Positions 23,501-31,657 of a stretch of 40,348 nucleotides of DNA are shown here, piece by piece. The stretch comes from Duganella phyllosphaerae (GTDB taxonomy: Bacteria > Pseudomonadota > Gammaproteobacteria > Burkholderiales > Burkholderiaceae_D): assembly GCF_001758785.1 (NCBI RefSeq), contig NZ_LROM01000043.1:1-40348 (forward strand). Reading direction: 5' to 3'. The notes beneath the pieces were generated by a model. That model did no database searches. It was not told the DNA's origin and saw only the letters and a program-made list of their open reading frames with translations. Positions within the stretch are counted from its first letter, which is position 1, and every line of letters begins with the position of its first letter. Both the position numbers and the translations under genes were made by a program.

Positions 23501-24379
23501 TTAGCCCAGCAAAAACTTCCGGGCAATCGCAATCTGGTCGTCGTGGATGAAGGTGGGCGCATGGCCCGCGTCGGCAATCTCCACCAGCGTGGCCTTGGGT
23601 CCGCGCTGCGTCATCGCCTGCGCGGTGGCGCGCGTGAGCAGGTCGGAGTTGGCGCCGCGCACCAGCAAGGTCGGGCACTGCACGGCATCGTAGGCAGCCC
23701 ACAACATGGCCTCGTCGGCCTTGGCCGACTCGGGCGTGACGGAGCGGAACGGCAAGGCCAGCCCCATGTCGTAATGGCGCACCCACTTGCCGTCGGCGTC
23801 CTGGCGCAGCACGTCGCTGGCCAGCTTGTGCCACTCCTGCTCGGTATGCGGACCAAATGAGGCCGAAACGTCGCGGACAAACTGCGCGCCTTCGTCGAAC
23901 GAATCGAAGCGCAGGTCCTGGCCGATGTAGTCGCCGATGCGCTGCAGCGCGGCGGGCTCGAGCACCGGGCCGATATCGTTGAGCACCAGCTTGCCGATCG
24001 GGTTGCCCGGCAGCGAGGCCAGGCCCAGGCCGATCAGGCCGCCCATCGAGGTGCCGAACCAGTCCACGGTTTCATCGTCTCTGCCATTGGTCACACGCGC
24101 GAGCAGCGTGACCATATCGCTGACATACTGGGGAATGCGGTAGAACTGCGGATTCAGCAAGCGGCCCGAGCGGCCACGACCGACCACGTCGGGACAGATC
24201 ACGCGGTAGTCGCCAGACAGTGCGCGCGCCAGGTGGTCGAAGTCGTCGCCCACGCGCGTGACGCCGTGCACGCAGATGAGCACGCGTGGATTGTGACGGT
24301 CGCCCCACTCCTTGTACGCCATCCGGTGCAGGCCGGCGGGTGACACGCAGGTGACAAAGTTCGATGTGGCGTCGGTCAT
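23501..24379 (-). CDS. alpha/beta hydrolase
   Basis: Alpha/beta-hydrolase fold enzyme of 292 residues. An oxyanion-hole HGVTR motif follows the second strand (LICVHG), the nucleophile elbow is WFGTSMGG with Ser111, and the catalytic His lies in ADAGHAPTF near the C-terminus. The start follows AAGGAAG. No signal peptide, so it acts in the cytoplasm. The substrate cannot be assigned; esterase, lactonase or PHB-oligomer hydrolase are all open. It sits 49 bases upstream of ridA on the same strand. Confidence 0.9.
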   Translation of the reverse strand: MTDATSNFVTCVSPAGLHRMAYKEWGDRHNPRVLICVHGVTRVGDDFDHLARALSGDYRVICPDVVGRGRSGRLLNPQFYRIPQYVSDMVTLLARVTNGRDDETVDWFGTSMGGLIGLGLASLPGNPIGKLVLNDIGPVLEPAALQRIGDYIGQDLRFDSFDEGAQFVRDVSASFGPHTEQEWHKLASDVLRQDADGKWVRHYDMGLALPFRSVTPESAKADEAMLWAAYDAVQCPTLLVRGANSDLLTRATAQAMTQRGPKATLVEIADAGHAPTFIHDDQIAIARKFLLG

Positions 24380-24413
24380 GCGGCTTCCTTGATCATTTTT
24401 TAAGTTGGTTCTA

Positions 24414-24443
24414 ATGACATTTTACCGGGCGATGTGCTTAAAT
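24414..24443 (+). promoter_or_regulatory. candidate promoter of 3-hydroxybutyrate dehydrogenase
   Basis: ATGACA (24414-24419) and TTAAAT (24438-24443) are separated by 18 bases, matching the consensus at 5 and 4 positions. They lie in the divergent region, about 55 bases before the ATG. Confidence 0.4.
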
Positions 24444-24497
24444 CCTAACGCAGTGTAGCGCAGCACGCCTTCTATCTCCAACCCTCCAGAGGACACC

Positions 24498-25304
24498 ATG
24501 ACTAACAAGAGTTCAAGCGGCAATTTAAGCGGCAAGACAGCATTGGTAACAGGCTCCACATCGGGCATCGGCCTGGGCATCGCCCGCCGCTTCGCGGCCG
24601 AAGGCGCCAACGTGGTTCTCAACGGCTTCGGCGACGCCGGCGCCATCGATACGCTGCAGGCGGACCTGGCCAAAGAATTCGGCGTACAGGTCGTCTATCA
24701 CAACGCCGACATGTCGAAACCGGCCGAGATCGAAGCGATGATCAAGTTCGCCGACGACAAGCTCGGTGGTGTCGACATCCTGGTCAACAACGCCGGCATC
24801 CAGTTCGTCGCCAATATCGAAGACTTCCCGATCGAGAAATGGGACGCCATCATCGCCATCAACCTGAGCTCGGCCTTCCATACCTCGCGCCTGGCGCTGC
24901 CTGGCATGCGCAAGAAAAACTGGGGCCGCATCATCAACCTCGCATCCACCCACGGCCTGGTGGCATCGGCCGGCAAGGCTGCGTACGTGGCAGCCAAGCA
25001 CGGCCTGCTGGGCCTGACCAAGGTTGGCGCACTCGAAACCGCCACGACCGGCATCACCGTCAACGCCATCTGCCCCGGCTTCGTGCTGACGCCGCTGGTG
25101 CAAAAGCAGGTCGATGACCGCGCCGCCAAGGATGGCATCAGCAACGATGAGGCCAAAAAGGCATTGCTGTCGGATAAACAACCATCGGGCGAATTCGTCA
25201 CGCCGGAAGAACTGGGCGCGCTGGCGGTGTTCCTGGCCAGCGACGCGGCGCGCCAGGTGCGCGGTGCGGCGTGGAATATGGATGGCGGCTGGGTCGCCCA
25301 ATAA
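24498..25304 (+). CDS. bdhA: 3-hydroxybutyrate dehydrogenase
   Basis: NAD-dependent short-chain dehydrogenase, 268 residues, converting D-3-hydroxybutyrate to acetoacetate. The cofactor motif TGSTSGIG (18-25), NNAG (97-100) and catalytic Ser150, Tyr163 and Lys167 are present. The assignment to 3-hydroxybutyrate dehydrogenase rests on the recognisable NLSSAFHTSRLALPGMRKKNWGRIINLAS, HGLVASAGKAAYVAAKHG and VNAICPGFVLTPLVQKQ. GAGGACA precedes the ATG. With the SCOT subunits nearby it would feed polyhydroxybutyrate or ketone-body breakdown products into acetoacetyl-CoA. Confidence 0.92.
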   Translation: MTNKSSSGNLSGKTALVTGSTSGIGLGIARRFAAEGANVVLNGFGDAGAIDTLQADLAKEFGVQVVYHNADMSKPAEIEAMIKFADDKLGGVDILVNNAGIQFVANIEDFPIEKWDAIIAINLSSAFHTSRLALPGMRKKNWGRIINLASTHGLVASAGKAAYVAAKHGLLGLTKVGALETATTGITVNAICPGFVLTPLVQKQVDDRAAKDGISNDEAKKALLSDKQPSGEFVTPEELGALAVFLASDAARQVRGAAWNMDGGWVAQ

Positions 25305-25445
25305 GCTGCACGCCCCCCTCATAAGCCAGAGCACACCGGGTTATCACTAAAACGGATGGAACTGCAACACCTGCGGTTTTCCACAATAGTGATAACTGTT
25401 ATTTTCACGGATGATGACCTCCTCAACTGAACGCGAGGAGACCCC

Positions 25446-26753
25446 GTGAAAAAACCATTCTATAAGGTACTGTACGTACAGGTGCTGTTCGCCATTGCGT
25501 GCGGCATCCTGCTCGGCATATTCCTGCCCAAAGACGCTGTTGCCATGAAGCCGCTCGGCGATGGCTTCATCAAACTGATCAAGATGATCATCGCCCCCGT
25601 GATTTTCTGTACTGTGGTGTCCGGTATCGCCGGCATGCAGGACGTGAAAAAAATCGGTCGCGTCGGCGGCAAGGCGCTGCTGTACTTCGAAGTGGTCTCC
25701 ACCTTCGCCCTGGCCATCGGCCTGGTCGTTGCCAACGTGCTGAAACCAGGCGCCGGCTTCAATGCCGATCCAGCCCACCTGGACGCCAAGTCGATCGCGC
25801 AATACACGCACGCCGAAGGCTTGACCACCACCGACTTCATCATGAACATCATCCCGAAGACTTTCGTCGATGCGTTCGCCAAGGGTGACATCCTGCAAGT
25901 GCTGCTGATCGCCATCCTGTTCGGTTTCTCGCTGTCGCTGCTGGGCGAGCGCGGCCGTCCGATCACCAAGCTGATCGACGAGCTGTCGCACGTGATCTTC
26001 GGCGTGGTCAACATCATCATGAAGGTCGCTCCGATCGGCGCATTCGGCGCAATGGCGTTCACCATCGGCAAATACGGCCTGGCGTCGCTGATCCCGCTGG
26101 CTAAGCTGATGGGCTCGTTCTACCTGACTTGCGGCCTGTTCGTGTTCGTGGTGCTGGGCCTGATCGCCCGCTACACCGGCTTCTCGATCTTCAAGTTCAT
26201 CAAGTACATCAAGGAAGAACTGCTGATCGTACTTGGCACCAGCTCGTCGGAAAGCGCACTGCCTTCACTGATGACCAAGCTCGAACGCCTGGGCTGCTCC
26301 AAGCCGGTCGTCGGCCTGGTGGTACCAACCGGCTACTCGTTCAACCTGGACGGCACCAACATCTACATGACCATGGCCGCCCTGTTCGTTGCCCAGGCAA
26401 CCAACACCGAGCTCACCCTGTGGCAAGAGCTGACCATCCTCGGCGTTGCCATGCTGACCTCGAAAGGCGCTTCCGGCATTACCGGCGCCGGCTTCATCAC
26501 CCTGGCCGCCACCCTGGCCGTGGTGCCGACGATTCCGGTGGCCGGCATGGCGCTGATCCTCGGTATCGACCGCTTCATGAGCGAATGCCGCGCACTGACC
26601 AACTTCGTCGGCAACGGCGTCGCAGCAGTCGTGGTGTCGAAGTGGGAAAAAGAGCTGAACATGGAAACCATGCATGCCGAGCTCAACAACCCGGGTTCAA
26701 CCCTGGTCAAGACCGACCTGCCACCAGCGGTTGCACCTGTCGCAGCACACTGA
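25446..26753 (+). CDS. dctA: C4-dicarboxylate/proton symporter DctA
   Basis: Dicarboxylate:cation symporter (DAACS family), 435 residues, for uptake of succinate, fumarate and malate. Family signatures present: [19 protein letters not shown] near TM2, [17 protein letters not shown] (the serine-rich hairpin), [21 protein letters not shown], and [16 protein letters not shown] ([13 protein letters not shown]). The GTG start follows GAGGAG. A long perfect terminator lies immediately downstream. It is separated from bdhA by 141 bases, with no clear promoter read by eye; no sigma-54 site of the DctD type was found. Confidence 0.95.
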   Translation: MKKPFYKVLYVQVLFAIACGILLGIFLPKDAVAMKPLGDGFIKLIKMIIAPVIFCTVVSGIAGMQDVKKIGRVGGKALLYFEVVSTFALAIGLVVANVLKPGAGFNADPAHLDAKSIAQYTHAEGLTTTDFIMNIIPKTFVDAFAKGDILQVLLIAILFGFSLSLLGERGRPITKLIDELSHVIFGVVNIIMKVAPIGAFGAMAFTIGKYGLASLIPLAKLMGSFYLTCGLFVFVVLGLIARYTGFSIFKFIKYIKEELLIVLGTSSSESALPSLMTKLERLGCSKPVVGLVVPTGYSFNLDGTNIYMTMAALFVAQATNTELTLWQELTILGVAMLTSKGASGITGAGFITLAATLAVVPTIPVAGMALILGIDRFMSECRALTNFVGNGVAAVVVSKWEKELNMETMHAELNNPGSTLVKTDLPPAVAPVAAH

Positions 26754-26772
26754 TCACCGGTAGTGTCGCCAA

Positions 26773-26807
26773 AGATCCCCGCACAGCGCTGTGCGGGGAT
26801 TTTTTTT
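26773..26807 (+). terminator. intrinsic terminator of dctA
   Basis: The perfect palindrome ATCCCCGCACAG-CG-CTGTGCGGGGAT (26775-26800) is followed by eight T residues. It ends dctA transcription and insulates the following sigma-54 promoter. Confidence 0.93.
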
Positions 26808-26829
26808 ATCCGGAATCGAACAGCGCCGC

Positions 26830-26845
26830 TGTTCATTTCCGAACA
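26830..26845. promoter_or_regulatory. candidate activator site TGTTC-N6-GAACA
   Basis: A perfect 5-bp dyad with six-base spacer lies 32 bases upstream of the sigma-54 -24 element. Sigma-54 promoters need an enhancer-binding protein, whose sites are usually dyads upstream, although normally further away than this. Confidence 0.4.
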
Positions 26846-26876
26846 TTCCACCCCTGCCGGCGCAGTCAAACAACCA

Positions 26877-26891
26877 TGGCACGGCTCTTGC
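26877..26891 (+). promoter_or_regulatory. sigma-54 (RpoN) promoter of the HAF-repeat gene
   Basis: TGGCACGGCTCTTGC matches the -24/-12 consensus (TGGCACG-N4-TTGC). The GG (26878-26879) and GC (26890-26891) are separated by exactly ten bases, as required. It lies 34 bases upstream of the start codon, just after the dctA terminator, with a dyad further upstream. Confidence 0.85.
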
Positions 26892-26925
26892 GGTTCTCCC
26901 GTCATTCGAAGACCCAGGAGACAGC

Positions 26926-27981
26926 ATGCCAGCCCTCACCCCCGTCACACTCCCGACCAGCAAAACCGACGCCAGCTTTGCCGTTGCCATCAACCGCGGC
27001 GGCCAAGTAGCCGGCACCATCGAGAACGAGAATGGCGTGCGCCGCGCGGTACTGTACCGCGATGACATGGTCGAACTGGGTACGCTCGGCGGCAGCGACA
27101 GCTATGCCGGCGGCATCAACAACGCCGGCGACGTGGTCGGCACGGCGCAAAACGCCGACGGCCACTGGCGCGCTTTCGTCGTCCGCACAGGATCGGCCAT
27201 GAGCGACCTCGGCACGCTGGGCGGACGCAGCAGCCACGGCGCCGCCATCAACGACGCCGGCCAGGTGGTCGGCTTTGCCGATACCAGCGATGGATCATTT
27301 CACGCCTTTCGCAGCGATGGCGTGCATGCGCCGGCCGACCTCGGCACCCTGGGCGGCACGGTCAGCTACGCCACCGACATCAACAACCACGGCATCATCG
27401 TTGGCGCCGCCGCCCTGCCCGATGGCACCCGGCGCGCCTTCCTGTCCAGGCCTGGCGCCGCGTTGCAAGACCTCGGCACCCTGGGCGGCCGCTCGAGCGC
27501 GGCCAGCGCGGTCAACGACAGCGGCGTGATCGTCGGCACGGCGGAAACCGCCAGGCGCACCTGGCACGCGTTCGTGTGGAAAGACGGAAAAATGACCGAT
27601 CTCGGCGCGCTGATCGGCTACGGCAACAGCTTTGCCACCGATATCAACCACGCCGGCCACGTGGTGGGCAGCATCCGCATCGGCGACGAGCGCCGCGCCT
27701 TCGTGTACCGCGACGGCAAGATGACCGTGCATCCGGGCGGCTTCGGCCTGTACGTGGTCAACGCCATCAACGACGATGAACTCGTCATCGGCGCCCAGTA
27801 CACAGGCAAGCAATTCAGCGCCGCAGTGATGAAGTCGAGCCAGCCGGCAGTGGTCACTCACGGCGGCCAGGATTTGCTGTCGATCATCGCGGCAGTGCTG
27901 GTGGCTGCCGCAACGCTGGTCGTATGCCGGCGCCGTTACCGCGGCATGGCCGACCTGGGGACGGTGATGCGGCCCGCGTGA
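26926..27981 (+). CDS. HAF-repeat protein with C-terminal membrane anchor
   Basis: Repeat protein of 351 residues. The motif (D/E)LGTLGG recurs, at about 45-residue spacing: ELGTLGGSDS, DLGTLGGRSS, DLGTLGGTVS, DLGTLGGRSS, and a degenerate DLGALIGYGN. Each is followed by (A)INxxGxVVG and a WHAFVW-like strand, the pattern of HAF extracellular repeats (likely beta-propeller-like). AGGAG precedes the ATG. There is no N-terminal signal peptide. Near the C-terminus a hydrophobic helix (LLSIIAAVLVAAATLVVC) is followed by RRRYRG, as in sorting signals, but the VPEP motif of PEP-CTERM is missing. A near-consensus sigma-54 promoter precedes it. Location (surface versus membrane-tethered) is inference. 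Confidence 0.85.
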   Translation: MPALTPVTLPTSKTDASFAVAINRGGQVAGTIENENGVRRAVLYRDDMVELGTLGGSDSYAGGINNAGDVVGTAQNADGHWRAFVVRTGSAMSDLGTLGGRSSHGAAINDAGQVVGFADTSDGSFHAFRSDGVHAPADLGTLGGTVSYATDINNHGIIVGAAALPDGTRRAFLSRPGAALQDLGTLGGRSSAASAVNDSGVIVGTAETARRTWHAFVWKDGKMTDLGALIGYGNSFATDINHAGHVVGSIRIGDERRAFVYRDGKMTVHPGGFGLYVVNAINDDELVIGAQYTGKQFSAAVMKSSQPAVVTHGGQDLLSIIAAVLVAAATLVVCRRRYRGMADLGTVMRPA

Positions 27982-28001
27982 AACCGGCAGGCCTCATAAC
28001 C

Positions 28002-28036
28002 AAAAAAAGCCGCGAGGCCAGTGGCGTCGCGGCTTT
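28002..28036 (-). terminator. terminator of the SCOT operon
   Basis: On the minus strand the stem AAAGCCGCGA/TCGCGGCTTT (10 base pairs, 28006-28015 and 28027-28036) is followed by a run of T residues (28002-28008). It lies just after the stop of the subunit B gene. Confidence 0.88.
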
Positions 28037-28055
28037 CGATGGCGTTACGTTGATC

Positions 28056-28706
28056 TTACAGTGCGGTCAGGTCCAGCTCCACACCGGTAGCGGCAATGAT
28101 CTGCTCACTGGTGACGCCGGGCGCCAGCTCGAGCACCTTGAGGCCGGTGTCGCCCACTTCCATCACGCCGAGGTCGGTCACGATCAAATCGACCACGCCC
28201 ACGCCGGTCAACGGCAGGTCGCATTTTTTCAGCAGCTTGTGCGACGTGGTGCCATCCTTGGCGGTGGCAACGTGTTCCATCAAAACCACCACGCGCTTGA
28301 CGCCGGCCACCAGGTCCATGGCGCCGCCCATGCCTTTGACCATTTTGCCGGGGATCATCCAGTTGGCCAGGTCGCCGCGCTCGGACACCTGCATCGCACC
28401 GAGGATGGCCAGGTTGATCTTGCCGCCGCGGATCATGCCGAACGAGTCGGCCGAGCTGAAATACGCTGCACCGGGCAGCGCGGTCACGGTCTGCTTGCCG
28501 GCGTTGATCAGGTCGGCATCGACCTCATCGTCGGTGGGGAACGGGCCGATACCGAGCAAGCCGTTTTCCGATTGCAGGAATACTTCCATGCCTTGCGGTA
28601 CATAGTTGGCCACCAGCGTGGGCAAACCGATGCCGAGGTTGACGTAGTATCCGTCTTGCAGTTCCTTGGCCGCGCGGGCGGCCATTTCATCACGAGTCCA
28701 TGCCAT
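28056..28706 (-). CDS. scoB: succinyl-CoA:3-ketoacid CoA-transferase subunit B
   Basis: Beta subunit, 216 residues. The catalytic Glu of family I CoA-transferases is Glu47 in the diagnostic LQSENGLLG. The glycine-rich [12 protein letters not shown] and [19 protein letters not shown] follow the family. It transfers CoA from succinyl-CoA to acetoacetate, giving acetoacetyl-CoA and succinate. It is 14 bases downstream of subunit A. AtoA-type activity with short fatty acids is a possible alternative. Confidence 0.92.
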   Translation of the reverse strand: MAWTRDEMAARAAKELQDGYYVNLGIGLPTLVANYVPQGMEVFLQSENGLLGIGPFPTDDEVDADLINAGKQTVTALPGAAYFSSADSFGMIRGGKINLAILGAMQVSERGDLANWMIPGKMVKGMGGAMDLVAGVKRVVVLMEHVATAKDGTTSHKLLKKCDLPLTGVGVVDLIVTDLGVMEVGDTGLKVLELAPGVTSEQIIAATGVELDLTAL

Positions 28707-28720
28707 GTTTTTCTCCGTTA

Positions 28721-29431
28721 TCAGTTGGTCGCCGGATTGGCGCGGACCGTGCGTTGCTCGATGCGTTTTTCCGGCGTGGCGTTGACCACGATGCGGTGCA
28801 CGAAGATGCTGGGCAGGTGAACCGCGTCCGGATCGATCTCGCCGATTTCCACCAGCTGCTCGACTTCGACGATGGTGATCTTGCCGGCCATGGCGGCGTT
28901 CGGGTTGAAGTTGCGCGCGGTTTTGCGGAACACCAGGTTGCCGGCCTTGTCGGCCTTCCAGGCCTTGACCAGCGCCACGTCGGCCACCAGGCTGCGTTCC
29001 ATCACGTACTGCTCGCCATCGAATTCGCGGATTTCCTTGCCGTCGGCGACGATGGTACCCACGCCGGTCTTGGTGAAGAAGGCCGGGATGCCGGCGCCGC
29101 CGGCGCGCAGTTTTTCGGCCAGCGTGCCTTGCGGCGTAAATTCGAGTTCCAATTCGCCGGCCAGATACTGGCGCGCGAACTCCTTGTTTTCACCCACATA
29201 GGAGGCGATCATTTTCTTGATCTGGCGGGTTTCCAGCAACTGGCCGAGGCCGAAGCCGTCCACGCCGGCGTTGTTGGAAATGGCGGTCAGGCCCGTGACG
29301 CCGGAATCGCGCAGCGCGCCGATCAGGGCTTCGGGGATGCCGCACAGGCCGAAACCGCCCACGGCAATGGTTTGACCGTCTTGCACGACACCGTCCAGCG
29401 CACTGGCGGCATCGGGGTAGATTTTATTCAT
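28721..29431 (-). CDS. scoA: succinyl-CoA:3-ketoacid CoA-transferase subunit A
   Basis: Alpha subunit, 236 residues. The CoA-binding/oxyanion segment is [17 protein letters not shown]; further family features are [16 protein letters not shown] and [22 protein letters not shown] ([18 protein letters not shown]). AGGGACA precedes the ATG at 29431. With scoB it forms the enzyme, and bdhA 4 kb away supplies acetoacetate from 3-hydroxybutyrate. The divergent PAS-LuxR gene 141 bases away may regulate it. Confidence 0.93.
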   Translation of the reverse strand: MNKIYPDAASALDGVVQDGQTIAVGGFGLCGIPEALIGALRDSGVTGLTAISNNAGVDGFGLGQLLETRQIKKMIASYVGENKEFARQYLAGELELEFTPQGTLAEKLRAGGAGIPAFFTKTGVGTIVADGKEIREFDGEQYVMERSLVADVALVKAWKADKAGNLVFRKTARNFNPNAAMAGKITIVEVEQLVEIGEIDPDAVHLPSIFVHRIVVNATPEKRIEQRTVRANPATN

Positions 29432-29572
29432 ATTGTCCCTTGTTATCTTAATTCGTTAAATCGTTGACTCCACACTAAACTTTTTTCGCTGTGAAGAGTC
29501 TGAGCATAGAATAGCCTAAATAAAAGCACAATACCGTAGAACTACCGCCAATTGATTGCAGTTAAGGACACC

Positions 29573-30178
29573 GTGATTAAGCGTCTCGATCAAGCCATGA
29601 ATCCATCTACCGTCATCGACTACGAAACCATTTTCCTGCAGGCGCCGGTCGGCATGTGCATTTCGGAACACCGCGTGATTCAAAATGCCAACGACACCCT
29701 GGCCGCCATGTTCGGCTACACGCGCGCGCAGTTGCAAGGCCTGTCGTTCCTGGCCCTGTACCCGACCATGGACGAATTCCTGCGCACGGGCGACCGCATC
29801 ATCCCCATCATGAACGCCCGCGGCCGCTACTCGGACGAGCGCATCATGCGCCGCGCCAATGGCGAACTGTTCTGGTGCCACGTCACCGGCAATCCGATGC
29901 ACGGCGAAGAACCGCTGGGCGCCGGCATCTGGACCTTCGAGGACGTCAGCGAAAAACGCCCGGTCACCGCGGACCTCACCCCGCGCGAGCGCGAAATCGC
30001 CGCGCTGCTGGTGGAAGGCAAAACCAGCAAAACCATCGCCCGCCAGATCGACCTCAGCCCACGCACCGTCGAAATGCATCGCGCCAAGTTAATGCGCAAG
30101 TTTGCGGCGGCAACTTCTTCGGAGCTGGTTCACAAGCTCGCAGGCGTGTCCCTGCATCGCGCAGCCGGCGCCGACTGA
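29573..30178 (+). CDS. PAS-domain LuxR-type transcriptional regulator
   Basis: Cytoplasmic regulator of 201 residues. An N-terminal PAS domain (about 14-125) begins YETIFLQAPVGMCISEHRVIQNANDTLAAMFGYTRAQLQG and includes RANGELFWCHVTGNPM. A LuxR-type HTH (about 135-195) has LTPREREIAALLVEGKTSKTIARQIDLSPRTVEMHRAKLM. The GTG at 29573 is chosen because AAGGA stands six bases before it; an ATG eight codons later is possible. It is divergent from scoAB, suggesting regulation of ketone-body or PHB metabolism, but the PAS ligand is unknown. Confidence 0.88.
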   Translation: MIKRLDQAMNPSTVIDYETIFLQAPVGMCISEHRVIQNANDTLAAMFGYTRAQLQGLSFLALYPTMDEFLRTGDRIIPIMNARGRYSDERIMRRANGELFWCHVTGNPMHGEEPLGAGIWTFEDVSEKRPVTADLTPREREIAALLVEGKTSKTIARQIDLSPRTVEMHRAKLMRKFAAATSSELVHKLAGVSLHRAAGAD

Positions 30179-30184
30179 CAGCCG

Positions 30185-30991
30185 CTAGGATTGACGCAGG
30201 GCTTGCAGCTCTTTTTCGTACTTGATGATTTTTAAAACCCGCGAACTGGAAAAATAGCGGATGTAATTGGCCGGAGAATAAAAAATTCCGGTCTGCCACT
30301 GGCCCGCCAGTAATTCTTTTCCGGTCGGATCATCGGCCGGCTGCAAGATCATGTCGGCCATGATGCGGTCCACGCCATTGAGGTTCGGTCCCGACTCGTG
30401 CCACAAGGCGCTGTTCATGATAATGAAGTCGCCCGGATGCACTTCCGGCGTGACCTTCGGCCAGCGCACATCGAAGCTGTCGGGGTTGATTTCGCCTGCA
30501 TCGCCCAAGAATCCCAGCTTGTGCGAGCCCGCATGAAACGTCATGCCGCCATTGTCACGGTTAGCTATGCTGAGCGGCACGAACATGCTGCACTTGTTCA
30601 GGTTGCCCAGGTGGTAGCAGCTGTCCTGGTGCAGGAATACCTTGTTGCGGCTGTGCGCATCCTTGATCACGAAGCGATGGTTGTACAACGCCACGTGCGG
30701 GCCGAAGATATGGCTGGCCGTGGCGGCAAACACCGGTTCCTGGTACATGGTCGCCAGCGCCGGCGGCAACTGCTCGGTCAGCGCCACCGGGTTGGCCTGG
30801 TTGACGTTGCGCCCTTGCGCTAGTTCGCTGTCGTAAAACGCTTGCCAGGCAAGCTGCCAGCGCTCGACCACCTCGGCCGGAATGGCGCCACGCAACACGA
30901 AAAACCCGGCCTCGCGGTACACGTCCGCATCGAAGACAGGGCCGGACGCGCGTTCGACCGCGCGGGTTACCGCTTCCAGTACATTGTCCAT
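30185..30991 (-). CDS. phytanoyl-CoA dioxygenase-family protein
   Basis: Fe(II)/2-oxoglutarate-dependent oxygenase of the PhyH family, 268 residues. The metal ligands are visible as His121 and Asp123 (FLHQDSCYH) and the distal His198 (SALWHESGPN). Arg209 after it probably binds 2-oxoglutarate. No signal peptide. The ATG at 30991 has no strong ribosome site; a longer frame overlaps the methyltransferase and was rejected. It starts 15 bases after the stop of a methyltransferase gene and is likely co-transcribed with it. The hydroxylated substrate is unknown; PhyH-family enzymes act on lipids, amino acids and natural products. Confidence 0.87.
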   Translation of the reverse strand: MDNVLEAVTRAVERASGPVFDADVYREAGFFVLRGAIPAEVVERWQLAWQAFYDSELAQGRNVNQANPVALTEQLPPALATMYQEPVFAATASHIFGPHVALYNHRFVIKDAHSRNKVFLHQDSCYHLGNLNKCSMFVPLSIANRDNGGMTFHAGSHKLGFLGDAGEINPDSFDVRWPKVTPEVHPGDFIIMNSALWHESGPNLNGVDRIMADMILQPADDPTGKELLAGQWQTGIFYSPANYIRYFSSSRVLKIIKYEKELQALRQS

Positions 30992-31005
30992 GGTGGGCTT
31001 GCCGG

Positions 31006-31584
31006 TCAGATGTAACGGAACGCCAGTTCGTCGTCGCGCAGGTTTTTCTGCTTGTTGCACCTGGCAAGAACGTTGTACTTGATGGGGAACAGTTCGCGGC
31101 CCGGGGTTTCCAGGATGTCGATCTCGACGATATCGAAGTCACGCAGCAGCGCGGTCCAGCCATGTTCGGTAAAGCGCCAGCAATCGGGAATCGGGCCGTG
31201 GATGCGCCAGTTCAGTGGCGCCGACACCAGCAAATGGCCGCCATCCTTGAGGATACGGCGCAACTCCTTGACCGCCTCGAATGGATTGAGCGTGTGCTCG
31301 AGCACTTCGAGGCACGCCACGCAGTCGTAGGCGTTGTCGGCAATGAAGTCGTTGTGCTTGGTGATGTCGCCAACGAAGGTGGGCCGGTACTTGTCGACGA
31401 TATCGAAGGTATCGATGGCGAAGTTGGCAAAGCGGTCGCGCACCATCGAGCGGTCCTGCGGTCCAACCTCGAGCATTTTGCCGCCACCCTCAGCCAGGCG
31501 CTCGGCCGTCTTGGTAATGAACGCGTTCAGGTGGTCCCTGGCCAGTTCAAAGGTGTCGTTGTCAAACTGCGAAGGAGTGGCCAT
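31006..31584 (-). CDS. class I SAM-dependent methyltransferase
   Basis: Methyltransferase of 192 residues. The motif I region is KMLEVGPQD, motif IV-like CVACLEVLEHTLNPFEAVKEL, and LKDGGHLLVSAPLNW follows, as in the Methyltransf_11 group. The sequence VGP in place of the more common GCGTG loop is somewhat unusual. A run PDCWRFTEHGW lies in the C-terminal half. The ATG has only a weak ribosome site. It is followed by the dioxygenase-like gene. The acceptor is unknown; nearby sugar-modification genes make a glycan or lipid substrate possible. Confidence 0.85.
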   Translation of the reverse strand: MATPSQFDNDTFELARDHLNAFITKTAERLAEGGGKMLEVGPQDRSMVRDRFANFAIDTFDIVDKYRPTFVGDITKHNDFIADNAYDCVACLEVLEHTLNPFEAVKELRRILKDGGHLLVSAPLNWRIHGPIPDCWRFTEHGWTALLRDFDIVEIDILETPGRELFPIKYNVLARCNKQKNLRDDELAFRYI

Positions 31585-31657
31585 GAAAGTCTCGCTTGAG
31601 TGGAAGATGCAGCAGCCATGATAACTGGTGAATTACTTCATGGCAAACTTTCACAAT

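Noticed and set aside
24613..25334. Minus-strand frame overlapping bdhA
   Set aside because: bdhA has all SDR motifs in the plus frame; the opposite frame shows only shadow composition.
25350..25380. Sigma-54 promoter for dctA (TGGAAC...TGC)
   Set aside because: The GG and GC dinucleotides are three bases too far apart for a -24/-12 element.
27840..27981. PEP-CTERM sorting signal on the HAF-repeat protein
   Set aside because: A hydrophobic helix and Arg cluster are present but the VPEP-type motif is absent and 13 or more residues follow the Arg cluster, so the family definition is not met.
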